DNA from: Rhizosphaericola mali
Lineage (GTDB): Bacteria > Bacteroidota > Bacteroidia > Chitinophagales > Chitinophagaceae
Assembly: GCF_004337365.2 (NCBI RefSeq)
Contig: NZ_CP044016.1
Span: 2,418,001-2,482,000 of the forward strand
Direction of reading: 5' to 3'
DNA: 64,000 bases
In this document: one piece after another, positions 47,151 to 56,229 of the stretch
Position numbering within the stretch: position 1 is the first letter of the stretch
Layout: the number at the start of each line of letters is the position of its first letter
Notes under the pieces: model-generated
What the model was told of the DNA's origin: nothing
What the model saw: the letters and a program-made list of their open reading frames with translations, nothing else
The model's database searches: none
Made by a program: the position numbers and the translations under genes

Positions 47151-49460
47151 ATGAAATCCAAATTATCGAAAGCTATTGTTGCAGCAACCTTATTGACAAG
47201 TATTCCAACCCTTACAAATGCACAATATCAGCCTTACTATCCAACGTATCAGCAAATAGTAAAGCGTTATCAAGACAATTATTTATTGGATAGTATTACT
47301 AAAAATAAAGTATTAAATAGTAATATCAATGTACATTGGAATCCTAATGACAATAGTTATTGCTGGTATGCGAAAGAAATCCAACCTCAAATTTTTGAAT
47401 ATATTATCGTTGATACAAAAAATGGTAAGAAAATAAAAGCTTTTGACATGGATAAACTTTTGCATTCGATACCAAGTGATACTATAATTACTTCAAAAGA
47501 TATCAGTCAGGTTTTCATCAACAAAAAGGATGATAATATACTATTTGTTTGGAATAAACAGCAATATTCCTACTTACCAAATTTCAACAAAATAACATTA
47601 TTAGGAAAAGCGCCACTTGAAAAACCGGTGAATCCATACGGAAAAACAGATTTCAAAGATCGTTGGAGTCGTTGGGGTAGTTTTGCAACAGACACTATTT
47701 CCCCAGATAAAAAATGGTCAGCAACAATACGAAATGGCAATATTTTCATCCTAAACAATCTAACAAAAACAGAAAAACAGTACACTACAAACGGTACAGA
47801 CGCTAATTTTTATGGTAGTTTAGCTTGGTCTCCGGATAGTAAAACTTTAATTACTTATCACGTAAGACCTGTTATTGATAGTAATGTGTATTTTGTTTTA
47901 AGCTCCGTTCCGGGCACAACTCGAGGAGTACTAAAGTCCAATCCATACAAACAACCTGGAGATCCTTTTACAACTTATGAGATGTTTGTCATCAAACCTC
48001 AGGAAGAGAAAATAACGAAAGTAAAAACGGATATTATAGATTTTTTCGATGCACCAGAAATTCATTGGGAAAAAGACAATCAATATTTTTCTTATGAGCG
48101 TGTGGATCGTGGGCATCAACGATTCAGAATCGTTGGGGTAAATACCAATAGTGGTGACACCACAAATATTGTAGATGAAAAAACGAAAACTTTCATCTAT
48201 GAGAATCGTTTAATTTCTTATTATTTACCAGAATCAAAAGAAATCATCCGTTCTTCCGAAAAAGATGGCTGGCAACATTTATATTTGGTCAATACAGCTA
48301 CCAAAAAAGAACAATTAATCACTAAAGGAAATTGGATAGTTCGGGATGTAGACTCTGTAGATACCCAAAAAAGAGAAATCTGGTTTTCGGCGAGTGGTCT
48401 CTATCCTACTGAGGACCCCTATAACATTCACTTTTGTAGAATTAAATTTGATGGTACAGGATTACTAGATCTAACTCCAGAAAATGGAAATCACAAAGTT
48501 CGCTTTTCTCCAGACAAAAAATATTTAATAGATAGATATTCTCGTGTGAATGTTGCGCCAATAAGTAAATTAAAATCTGTTATAACAGGTAAAAATTTTA
48601 CGACTTTGGAGATCGCAGACACTTCTGCACTAGTCACAATTGGAACATCTTTAATAGAACCATTTGTAGCCAAAGGTCGCGATGGAAAAACAGATATTTA
48701 CGGTGTAATATGCAAACCATCACATATGGATCCAAACACAAAATATCCTGTCATAGAAAATATTTACGCAGGTCCACAAGACGCTTTCGTACCGAAAGAC
48801 TATTTACCCTATAGTGAAATGCAAAGTATTGCAGAACTTGGTTTTATAGTTGTACAGATTGATGGGATGGGTACTGCCAATAGAAGTAAAACGTTCCATG
48901 ATGTTTGCTGGCACAATATTCAAGATGCAGGGTTCCCAGATCGAATACTATGGATTAAAGCATTAGCAGAAAAATATCCTTTTGTAGACACTGCTCGTGT
49001 TGGATTATATGGCACTTCCGCTGGAGGTCAAGATGCGATGGGAGGTTTACTTTCACATCCAGAATTTTATAAAGCCGCAGTTGCTGCATGCGGTTGTCAT
49101 GATAATCGTATAGACAAACAATGGTGGAATGAGCAATGGATGGGTTATCCAGTTGGTCCTTGGTATGCAGAGCAATCTAATGTAACCAACGCTCACAAAT
49201 TAAAAGGCGCTCTGATGTTAATTGTGGGTGATGCTGATGAAAATGTACCACCCGAAACAACGTATCGTGTAGCAGATGCCTTGATTCACGCAGGTAAAAG
49301 TTTTGATTTCCTTCCGATTCCAGGATCCAACCATACGGATGGCGGACCTTATGGACGTGCAAGAAAAAAAGATTTTTTTGTAAAAAATCTTTTGAAAGTC
49401 ACGCCTCCCGATAGAAACGATAACGATGATTTTCCATTACCGAAAACAGGAATTAGATAA
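47151..49460 (+). CDS. S9-family serine peptidase (DPP-IV/prolyl oligopeptidase type), exported
   Basis: 769 residues. Signal peptide ending near LTNA-Q. N-terminal beta-propeller (about 60-500, DPP-IV N type with repeats such as WSPDSKTLITYH) and C-terminal alpha/beta hydrolase. Catalytic Ser623 in GTSAGG, Asp at 694 or 696 in VGDADENVP, His728 in GSNHTDGG. Such enzymes remove dipeptides or cleave after Pro-like residues of peptides. It follows the M1 peptidase by 1 bp. A 46-bp perfect palindrome starts within its stop codon region and probably terminates the unit. Confidence 0.92.
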   Translation: MKSKLSKAIVAATLLTSIPTLTNAQYQPYYPTYQQIVKRYQDNYLLDSITKNKVLNSNINVHWNPNDNSYCWYAKEIQPQIFEYIIVDTKNGKKIKAFDMDKLLHSIPSDTIITSKDISQVFINKKDDNILFVWNKQQYSYLPNFNKITLLGKAPLEKPVNPYGKTDFKDRWSRWGSFATDTISPDKKWSATIRNGNIFILNNLTKTEKQYTTNGTDANFYGSLAWSPDSKTLITYHVRPVIDSNVYFVLSSVPGTTRGVLKSNPYKQPGDPFTTYEMFVIKPQEEKITKVKTDIIDFFDAPEIHWEKDNQYFSYERVDRGHQRFRIVGVNTNSGDTTNIVDEKTKTFIYENRLISYYLPESKEIIRSSEKDGWQHLYLVNTATKKEQLITKGNWIVRDVDSVDTQKREIWFSASGLYPTEDPYNIHFCRIKFDGTGLLDLTPENGNHKVRFSPDKKYLIDRYSRVNVAPISKLKSVITGKNFTTLEIADTSALVTIGTSLIEPFVAKGRDGKTDIYGVICKPSHMDPNTKYPVIENIYAGPQDAFVPKDYLPYSEMQSIAELGFIVVQIDGMGTANRSKTFHDVCWHNIQDAGFPDRILWIKALAEKYPFVDTARVGLYGTSAGGQDAMGGLLSHPEFYKAAVAACGCHDNRIDKQWWNEQWMGYPVGPWYAEQSNVTNAHKLKGALMLIVGDADENVPPETTYRVADALIHAGKSFDFLPIPGSNHTDGGPYGRARKKDFFVKNLLKVTPPDRNDNDDFPLPKTGIR

Positions 49461-49502
49461 AATAAACAATCCATCTCAATTGAGATGGATTGTTTATTTT
49501 AT
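49457..49502 (+). terminator. 46-bp perfect palindrome, likely terminator after the peptidase pair
   Basis: Two arms of 23 bp with no spacer and no mismatch, centred between 49479 and 49480 (core CTCAATTGAG). The arm starts inside the region of the S9 stop codon (49458-49460). The right arm ends in a T-rich run (GTTTATTTTA). It is symmetric and so could work in both directions. Confidence 0.75.
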
Positions 49503-49618
49503 GGTAGCAAATTTATTTTAGAATCAATTTTAAAATAAATGATTAAGTTTACTTTATATAATTATAAATATAGTTCCCAGGGGAATATATTCTAGTTATA
49601 TACCCCAAACCTTAATAC

Positions 49619-50761
49619 ATGAATAAAGTAATTGCATTTGCAGATGAATTTGGCAATAATTCATTTGATTTTAATAACCAAGGCAGTCATTTCATCATTT
49701 CAAGTATCATCGTCAATCTTAATGAATTGAAATCCTTCGAAAGCCAAGTCGAAAAGATTAGAGAAAAATATTTTCAAAAAGGCGAAATCAAATCTAGTAA
49801 AGTTGGCGCAAATTATTCAAGAAGAATAAAAATCTTAAATGCATTATTGGAACTAAATTTTTCAATTTACGCTGTTGTAATAGACAAACAAAAATTATAT
49901 AGTGAAGGATTTAAATATAAGCAATCCTTTTATAAATTTCTAAATGGTATACTTTATAAAGAGTTATTCAGAACATTTCCTCAACTCGAGCTTAAAGTAG
50001 ACGAACACGGTGGAAATGATTTCATGAAAAGTTTCAAAAAATATGTAGAGAAAAATCATATTAGAACATTATTTGAAGGGGCGGAATTTCAAATTCATAA
50101 GAGTCACAATGAATTGGGTATACAGGTCGCCGATTTTATCGCAGGTACATTAGGATATATATACGACATAACAAAAAAAACATCAAACTCCTATAAATTT
50201 TATGAAATAATTTCTAGTAAACTGATTAGTGTTAATAATTTTCCCAAAAAATATAAAATTGAAAATTTCGCAGATAACAATTTGTATGCAGAATTTGATG
50301 ATACTATTTCAAATATCAGCTTAAGAAAAATCTTTGACTTTATTGATACCACTCATGCAACAAATGATAACAAATTAGATCAATTGAATTTTATGAAATT
50401 ATTAGTTTTATTTCATCAGTCCAATCATCATAAAAAATATACAACTTCGGATCAATTTATTAAACACTTAAATGTAAATAGAGAAACTAAATTAAGTAAA
50501 GAAAAATTCACAAATATTATAGGAGGTTTGAGAGACAGGGGAATTTTAATTGCAAGCAGTCGAGAAGGTTATAAAATTCCTTCAACATCTAATGAAATAA
50601 GAAAGTATATTCGACACGGAAAAAATATTCTGTTTCCAATTATTGATAGGATAGAAAAATGCAGAACCTCAATACTACTTGCAACAAATAATTCCTTAGA
50701 TATTTTAGAAGATGAGGAATTTAAAGATTTAAAAAAAATTATTGAAAAAATTTATGAGTAA
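49619..50761 (+). CDS. DUF3800 domain protein with extra C-terminal region
   Basis: 380 residues. N-terminal ~230 residues fit DUF3800, an RNase H-like fold family: FADEFGN (Asp9, Glu10) on the first strand, ELKVDEHGG in the middle and IQVADFIAGTLGYI as the last acidic motif. These acidic residues could bind metal. DUF3800 genes often sit in mobile or defence-type gene sets (family knowledge). The last ~130 residues contain a segment FTNIIGGLRDRGILIASSREGYKIP resembling a winged helix, which is not standard for the family. It is a single gene flanked by a terminator and by the convergent hut operon, and is very AT-rich. Function unknown. Confidence 0.8.
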   Translation: MNKVIAFADEFGNNSFDFNNQGSHFIISSIIVNLNELKSFESQVEKIREKYFQKGEIKSSKVGANYSRRIKILNALLELNFSIYAVVIDKQKLYSEGFKYKQSFYKFLNGILYKELFRTFPQLELKVDEHGGNDFMKSFKKYVEKNHIRTLFEGAEFQIHKSHNELGIQVADFIAGTLGYIYDITKKTSNSYKFYEIISSKLISVNNFPKKYKIENFADNNLYAEFDDTISNISLRKIFDFIDTTHATNDNKLDQLNFMKLLVLFHQSNHHKKYTTSDQFIKHLNVNRETKLSKEKFTNIIGGLRDRGILIASSREGYKIPSTSNEIRKYIRHGKNILFPIIDRIEKCRTSILLATNNSLDILEDEEFKDLKKIIEKIYE

Positions 50762-50777
50762 AAGTTAAAATTATTAT

Positions 50778-52157
50778 TTATCGAGACCCTAATTCTTTTA
50801 TGTTTTTTACAAAATCATGTCCGATACTATCAGACTGAATATGTCTCCCATTTTTAACACGCCATTTACCAGCGGTTATAGTTCCTTTAATAAAAGAACT
50901 ATTCTGACCATATACAATAGTATTACACATATTTTTCAAATTAGTAGAAGCTATTAATGGTTCACTAGCATCAACTATAACCGCATCAAAATAATCACCC
51001 ACTTTAAAAAATTGTACTACATCTTTACCCATAGCTCTGCGCCCACCTTGCCAAGCTTGCTTGATTGCATTAAATCCGCTATCTGGTGAATTAGGAATTC
51101 TATAAGAAATACGTTGATGCGTAATTAGGCGTTGCACGTTATCCACCCAACGCAAGTCTTCCAGATGATTAATACTGATATGACTATCCGTACCGATACA
51201 CCAAGAACCTTTAGATTGATTGTATTGCGTAAAATTAAAAATACCATCACCCAAATTGCCTTCCGTAGCAGGACATAAAACAACGTTGGCACCAGTATTT
51301 GCAAGACTTTTCGTTTCTTGAGCAGTCATGTGCGTAGCATGAACTAAATTGAATTTTTTATTTACATTAAAATTATCTAAAAGCCATTCTACAGGACGTT
51401 GTTTATAAAAATCTAAGCAATCTTCGATTTCTTTTATTTGCTCAGAAATATGCATATGAAATGGTCGATCAGAGTCTATAGTTTGCAACAATAATTGCAA
51501 ATTTTCTTTTCCTACGGCACGCAATGAATGAGCACCCACAGCGACATCAACCCTATCACAAGATTTTGAGGAATGAATACTAGCATCTAATAATCGGAAA
51601 TAATCCTCAATATCCGAACAAATAAATCTTCGCTGCTTTGCTTCCGCATTTTTACCAAAATTCCCTTTTTGATATAGTATTGGAATCAATGTCAAATGTA
51701 TACCCACTTTGTCTGCGGCACGCATCAAAGCTTGCCCTAATTCATCTATTTGATCATAAAATTGCCCATTGGGTTGATGATGCACATAATGAAACTCTGC
51801 AACAGCCGTATATCCCATGCGTAACATATCAGCGTACAACTGTGACGCGATAGCTTCCATCTGAATTGGTGAAATAGTCAAGGCTAAATCATACATAGCA
51901 TTTCGCCAAGTCCAAAAATTATCAGTATGCCCTTCATCATATTCCGCCAAACCAACCATGGCGTATTGAAATGCATGCGAATGCCCATTTTGAAATCCTG
52001 GCAATGCATAACCATTTACCATTTCATAGTCGGGTCGGGCAACAATATCATTTTGGATAGATAAAATTTCGCCTATTGAATCAACTTCAATAGCAACATT
52101 TTCCAACCAACCATTTTCTGTTAATATCCCTTTTAAAAAATAAGTTTTCTTATTCAT
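50778..52157 (-). CDS. hutF: Formimidoylglutamate deiminase HutF
   Basis: 459 residues. Amidohydrolase superfamily with metal ligands HSH in QNGHSHAFQY, HMHISEQ, LVHATHM and the Asp of GTDSHISINH. It converts N-formimino-L-glutamate to N-formylglutamate and ammonia, the fourth step of the five-step histidine pathway. The start ATG overlaps the hutG stop by one base (TAATG), so translation is coupled. Last gene of the operon, converging on the DUF3800 gene with only 16 bp between. Confidence 0.93.
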   Translation of the reverse strand: MNKKTYFLKGILTENGWLENVAIEVDSIGEILSIQNDIVARPDYEMVNGYALPGFQNGHSHAFQYAMVGLAEYDEGHTDNFWTWRNAMYDLALTISPIQMEAIASQLYADMLRMGYTAVAEFHYVHHQPNGQFYDQIDELGQALMRAADKVGIHLTLIPILYQKGNFGKNAEAKQRRFICSDIEDYFRLLDASIHSSKSCDRVDVAVGAHSLRAVGKENLQLLLQTIDSDRPFHMHISEQIKEIEDCLDFYKQRPVEWLLDNFNVNKKFNLVHATHMTAQETKSLANTGANVVLCPATEGNLGDGIFNFTQYNQSKGSWCIGTDSHISINHLEDLRWVDNVQRLITHQRISYRIPNSPDSGFNAIKQAWQGGRRAMGKDVVQFFKVGDYFDAVIVDASEPLIASTNLKNMCNTIVYGQNSSFIKGTITAGKWRVKNGRHIQSDSIGHDFVKNIKELGSR

Positions 52158-52957
52158 TAGATCAAACTTTCAATTAATCGTGAACATAGTTGTTGTAGCA
52201 CTACTTGAATATTAAATGCTCTTTCTCCATTCCAATATAATTCCTTATCATCCATATAGTTCGTCTTAGCCATTTCTATTTGCAATGCATGAATATTTTC
52301 TTTCGGTTTTCCAAAATTCCGTGTAATGGACCCGCCTTTAAATGGTTGATTATAGCCAAAACTATAGTCATTATTTTGCTGTAATGTTTGCTGTGCAATT
52401 TGACTATATTTATTATCAGAGGATTGACCGTTATTATCCCCCAAAATAAGATCAGGAAAAGGCTTTTTTTGAATTCCATGAACTACTTTTTTTATTGAAT
52501 GTGCATCGAGTAGCAAAACTTTTCCAAATTTACTTTTTGCATTTCCTAACATTCCTTTTAATGCTTCATGATAAGGGCGATAATAATTTTCAATTCTATA
52601 CTCTAGTTCAACTGCATCAGGATGATAGTCCGATTGATATAAATTATTTCCATTAAAATCTGTTGTTGGCATAACACTCGTAATTACTCGACCATCAGTA
52701 TACAAAGGCTGATCATTTACATCTCTATTGAGGTCAATCACCCACCTATGATGCGTCGCCACAATCATGGGAATACCGACACTCAAGGCAAAAGAATAAA
52801 GTCTATCTATAAACCAATCTGTATCATCCAAAGTTGACAATGCTTTAGATTCAAAATGCGATTGTATTGTTTCGGGAAAATATGTACCTACATGTGGACA
52901 ACTAATGACTATAGGAACTTCAGCAATAACGGGCTTTAATATTTTAAAAACTTCCAT
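52157..52957 (-). CDS. hutG: N-formylglutamate amidohydrolase (deformylase)
   Basis: 266 residues of the FGase family. Seen: IVISCPHVGTYFPE near the N-terminus (metal-binding His), DTDWFIDRLY, HHRWVIDLNRDVND (about 66-79) and LLLDAHSIK. It cleaves N-formyl-L-glutamate to glutamate and formate, the last step of the HutF branch. Its presence next to hutF excludes the formiminoglutamase or transferase routes as the main path here. It lies 5 bp after hutU. Confidence 0.92.
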   Translation of the reverse strand: MEVFKILKPVIAEVPIVISCPHVGTYFPETIQSHFESKALSTLDDTDWFIDRLYSFALSVGIPMIVATHHRWVIDLNRDVNDQPLYTDGRVITSVMPTTDFNGNNLYQSDYHPDAVELEYRIENYYRPYHEALKGMLGNAKSKFGKVLLLDAHSIKKVVHGIQKKPFPDLILGDNNGQSSDNKYSQIAQQTLQQNNDYSFGYNQPFKGGSITRNFGKPKENIHALQIEMAKTNYMDDKELYWNGERAFNIQVVLQQLCSRLIESLI

Positions 52958-52962
52958 ATTTG

Positions 52963-54975
52963 TTATTTTTGAGTTGAAAACAATTGATCAATTATATCTT
53001 CTGAAACTAGATTTACATCAGTTATTTTCAAAGATGGAGTTTGTTTTGTTTCATAATTAATTGCCTGCATAGCTCCTTTATTTCTAGCCCAAGCACGCCT
53101 CGCAATCCCGTTATTTACATCAAAAAAAAGCATTTCTTTTATTTTTTCATCACATTCTTGAGAACCGTCTAAAACCATCCCAAAACCTCCATTGATAACT
53201 TCTCCCCAACCAACACCGCCACCATTATGTATGGAAACCCATGTAGCACCTCTGAAACTATCACCAATCACATTTTGAATAGCCATATCTGCCGTATACC
53301 GACTTCCATCATAGATATTGCTTGTTTCCCGATAAGGGGAATCTGTGCCACTGACATCATGATGATCTCTACCCAAAACGATCGGAGCAGAAAGAATACC
53401 ATCTCCCACAGCCTTATTAAATGCTAACGCAATCTCAATACGTCCGTTCGAGTCCGCATATAGTATACGCGCTTGAGAACCTACAACCAAATTATTTTGT
53501 TCAGCATGCTCAATCCACTGAATATTATCCTCCATTTGTTGCTGAATTTCTTCGGGCGCTTCAGTTTGCAACGATTTCATTATAGTTAAGGATATTTGAT
53601 CTGTAATTTGTAAATCTTTCGGATCACAAGAAGTACAGACCCAACGAAATGGCCCAAAACCATAGTCAAAACACATTGGCCCTAAAATATCTTGTACATA
53701 AGATGAATATCTAAAATTCAATCCAGAAGCGTCTAGAATATCTGCCCCCGCACGACTACTTTCCAATAAAAAAGCATTTCCATAATCAAAAAAATACGTC
53801 CCTCTTTCCACATGTTTATTGATGACTGCAACTTGTCTAACCAAGGATTTTTGTACTGCTATTTTAAATGCATCAGGATCATTTGCTATCATTTCTTTTG
53901 CTTGATCAAATGAAACATCTACTGGATAATAACCGCCAGACCAAGGATTATGTAAAGAAGTCTGGTCAGAACCTACCGCAACTGGAATATTTTTTTCATA
54001 AAAATATTCCCATACATCAACTATATTACCAATAAAAGCAATAGACACATTTTCCTTATTTTGAATAGCAATTTTAACTCTATTACACAGACTTTGAAGA
54101 TCATCAATCAATTCATTAACCCAACCTTGTTCAAATCTTTTCTTCGCCGCGTCGGGATTAACTTCCGCACATACCGTAATACAGCCAACTATATTACCAG
54201 CTTTAGGTTGAGCACCACTCATACCACCCAAACCAGAAGTTAAAAAGACTTTACCTTTAGGATTTTCTTTACTACCTAATAATTTACGAAAAGCATTCAT
54301 CACTGTAATTGTCGTCCCATGTACGATACCTTGAGGTCCAATATACATATAGGAGCCCGCCGTCATTTGTCCATATTGGGTAACACCTAAAGCATTGTAC
54401 CGTTCCCAATCATCCTGTTTTGAATAATTTGGAATCATCATTCCATTTGTTACCACTACACGGGGTGCTCTTGGATTAGAGGGGAATAAGCCCATCGGGT
54501 GCCCGCTATACATACTTAGTGTTTGACGATCCGTCATAGTGGCCAAATATTGCATCGTCAAAAGATATTGTGCCCAGTTTTGAAACACCGCACCGTTGCC
54601 TCCATACGTTATTAACTCATGCGGATGTTGTGCTACTAAAGGATTGAGATTATTTTGAATCATCAACATAATTGCAGCTGCTTGTTGATTTTGTGCCGGG
54701 TAATCCGCAATTGGACGTGCATACATATCATACATTGGGCGAAATCGATACATGTAAATACGACCATACATATGTAATTCGGATAAAAACTCATGCGCCA
54801 ACTGACTATGCCATTCAATAGGAAAATATCTTAACGCATTTCTTATCGCTAATTTTTCTTCTTCCAAAGTCAAGATAGCTTTACGTTTGGGTGCATGATT
54901 GATGTGCAGATCATACACGGGCATTTCAGGTAATATCGATGGAATTCCTTGTAATATTTCTTCTTTAAATGTCAT
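52963..54975 (-). CDS. hutU: Urocanate hydratase
   Basis: 670 residues, longer than the ~555-residue proteobacterial form and matching the long urocanase variant seen in Bacteroidota. NAD-binding motif SGLGGMSGAQPKAG (about 247-260), conserved YGGNGAVFQNWAQY (about 123-136), SDQTSLHNPWSGGYYP and VSIHNGGGVGWGEV near the C-terminus. It hydrates urocanate to 4-imidazolone-5-propionate, step two. 3 bp after hutI and 5 bp before hutG. Confidence 0.97.
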   Translation of the reverse strand: MTFKEEILQGIPSILPEMPVYDLHINHAPKRKAILTLEEEKLAIRNALRYFPIEWHSQLAHEFLSELHMYGRIYMYRFRPMYDMYARPIADYPAQNQQAAAIMLMIQNNLNPLVAQHPHELITYGGNGAVFQNWAQYLLTMQYLATMTDRQTLSMYSGHPMGLFPSNPRAPRVVVTNGMMIPNYSKQDDWERYNALGVTQYGQMTAGSYMYIGPQGIVHGTTITVMNAFRKLLGSKENPKGKVFLTSGLGGMSGAQPKAGNIVGCITVCAEVNPDAAKKRFEQGWVNELIDDLQSLCNRVKIAIQNKENVSIAFIGNIVDVWEYFYEKNIPVAVGSDQTSLHNPWSGGYYPVDVSFDQAKEMIANDPDAFKIAVQKSLVRQVAVINKHVERGTYFFDYGNAFLLESSRAGADILDASGLNFRYSSYVQDILGPMCFDYGFGPFRWVCTSCDPKDLQITDQISLTIMKSLQTEAPEEIQQQMEDNIQWIEHAEQNNLVVGSQARILYADSNGRIEIALAFNKAVGDGILSAPIVLGRDHHDVSGTDSPYRETSNIYDGSRYTADMAIQNVIGDSFRGATWVSIHNGGGVGWGEVINGGFGMVLDGSQECDEKIKEMLFFDVNNGIARRAWARNKGAMQAINYETKQTPSLKITDVNLVSEDIIDQLFSTQK

Positions 54976-54978
54976 AGT

Positions 54979-56226
54979 TTAGTTTTTAGCGTATTTTAAT
55001 TGCCCATTTATCCAAACAGATTGCGGTTGCAAACATCCTTGCAGATAGGTAATATTTTGATAATTATCGGCATCGTAAACTATAAAATCAGCTTTTAATC
55101 CATTCATCAATATTCCGCGATCTTTTAAACGGAGTGCATTAGCGGCACGAAAAGTTATTGCCGCCAACACTTCCGCATTGGTGAGCTTTTCCATAGTAGC
55201 CAAAATAGAAGCTGAGGTTACCAGTTGTGCCATCGGCGCAGTTCCTGGATTCCAATCGGTAGCAACGGCAAGAGACGCTCCAGCGTCCAATAATTTACGG
55301 GCAGGTGTAAACGCGCACCCTACACCTAAAGACGCTGCGGGTAATGCCACAGCAACCGTATCTGAATGAGCGAGTATATTAATTTCTTTTTCAGTCGATG
55401 CTTCCAGATGATCCGCAGATACGGCATCAAATGCTATTGCAACATCAGATCCCCCAGTTGTAAACTGATCCGCATGTACCGTAATATCAAAGCCAATTTC
55501 TCGAGCCTTGTTAAAATATGGTGCAATTTCGGATGGAGAAAAAGCGGACTTTTCAATAAAAGCATCAATTCTATTCGTTAATTTTTCCTTTTTTATTATT
55601 GGAAAAAGTTCCTCAATAATTGTATTCAAATAAGCCTCTGCATTACCCTTAAAATCCTTTGGCAAAATATGTGCGGCCAAACATGTAGCTACTAAGTTAG
55701 CGGGTGTTATTTGATTCGCTTTTTGAATACTACGTAACAGTTTTAATTCTTCTGCAACATTGAGACCATAACCGCTTTTGACTTCTATAGTCGATATACC
55801 TTGTGCAATTAAATAAGCACTGCGATCTACTATAATATCAACCAATTCTTGTTCTGTCAATGCTCTTGTATGCGATACCGTATTAGCAATACCACCACCT
55901 GCTGCAGCAATATCCAAATAAGTTTTTCCTGCATTTCTATAAGCAAAATCATTAGCCCTATTACCTCCAAAAGCTATATGTGTGTGACAATCTACAAATG
56001 CAGGCAAACAAACATTTTTACCTTCTATAAATTGAATAGGAATATTTTCTGTATTGGCGACTATTCGCAAGTCGTTAAATAACCCAACTTGTTGAATTTT
56101 CCCATTGGAAATTATCAAACCTCCTTCTTTAATAATTTCCAATTGATCGTCAGACAAAGCGCCTTTTATGGGAAGATTCGCCATTGTAACGATTTGGGTA
56201 AATGGTCCAATCAAATATTTTTCCAT
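54979..56226 (-). CDS. hutI: Imidazolonepropionase
   Basis: 415 residues. Amidohydrolase fold with metal ligands in DCHTHIAFGG, conserved VKSGYGLN (about 151-158), TVHADQF and ATDWNPGTAPM. It opens the imidazolone ring to give N-formimino-L-glutamate, step three. 3 bp downstream of hutH and 3 bp upstream of hutU. No anomaly. Confidence 0.97.
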   Translation of the reverse strand: MEKYLIGPFTQIVTMANLPIKGALSDDQLEIIKEGGLIISNGKIQQVGLFNDLRIVANTENIPIQFIEGKNVCLPAFVDCHTHIAFGGNRANDFAYRNAGKTYLDIAAAGGGIANTVSHTRALTEQELVDIIVDRSAYLIAQGISTIEVKSGYGLNVAEELKLLRSIQKANQITPANLVATCLAAHILPKDFKGNAEAYLNTIIEELFPIIKKEKLTNRIDAFIEKSAFSPSEIAPYFNKAREIGFDITVHADQFTTGGSDVAIAFDAVSADHLEASTEKEINILAHSDTVAVALPAASLGVGCAFTPARKLLDAGASLAVATDWNPGTAPMAQLVTSASILATMEKLTNAEVLAAITFRAANALRLKDRGILMNGLKADFIVYDADNYQNITYLQGCLQPQSVWINGQLKYAKN

Positions 56227-56229
56227 AGT

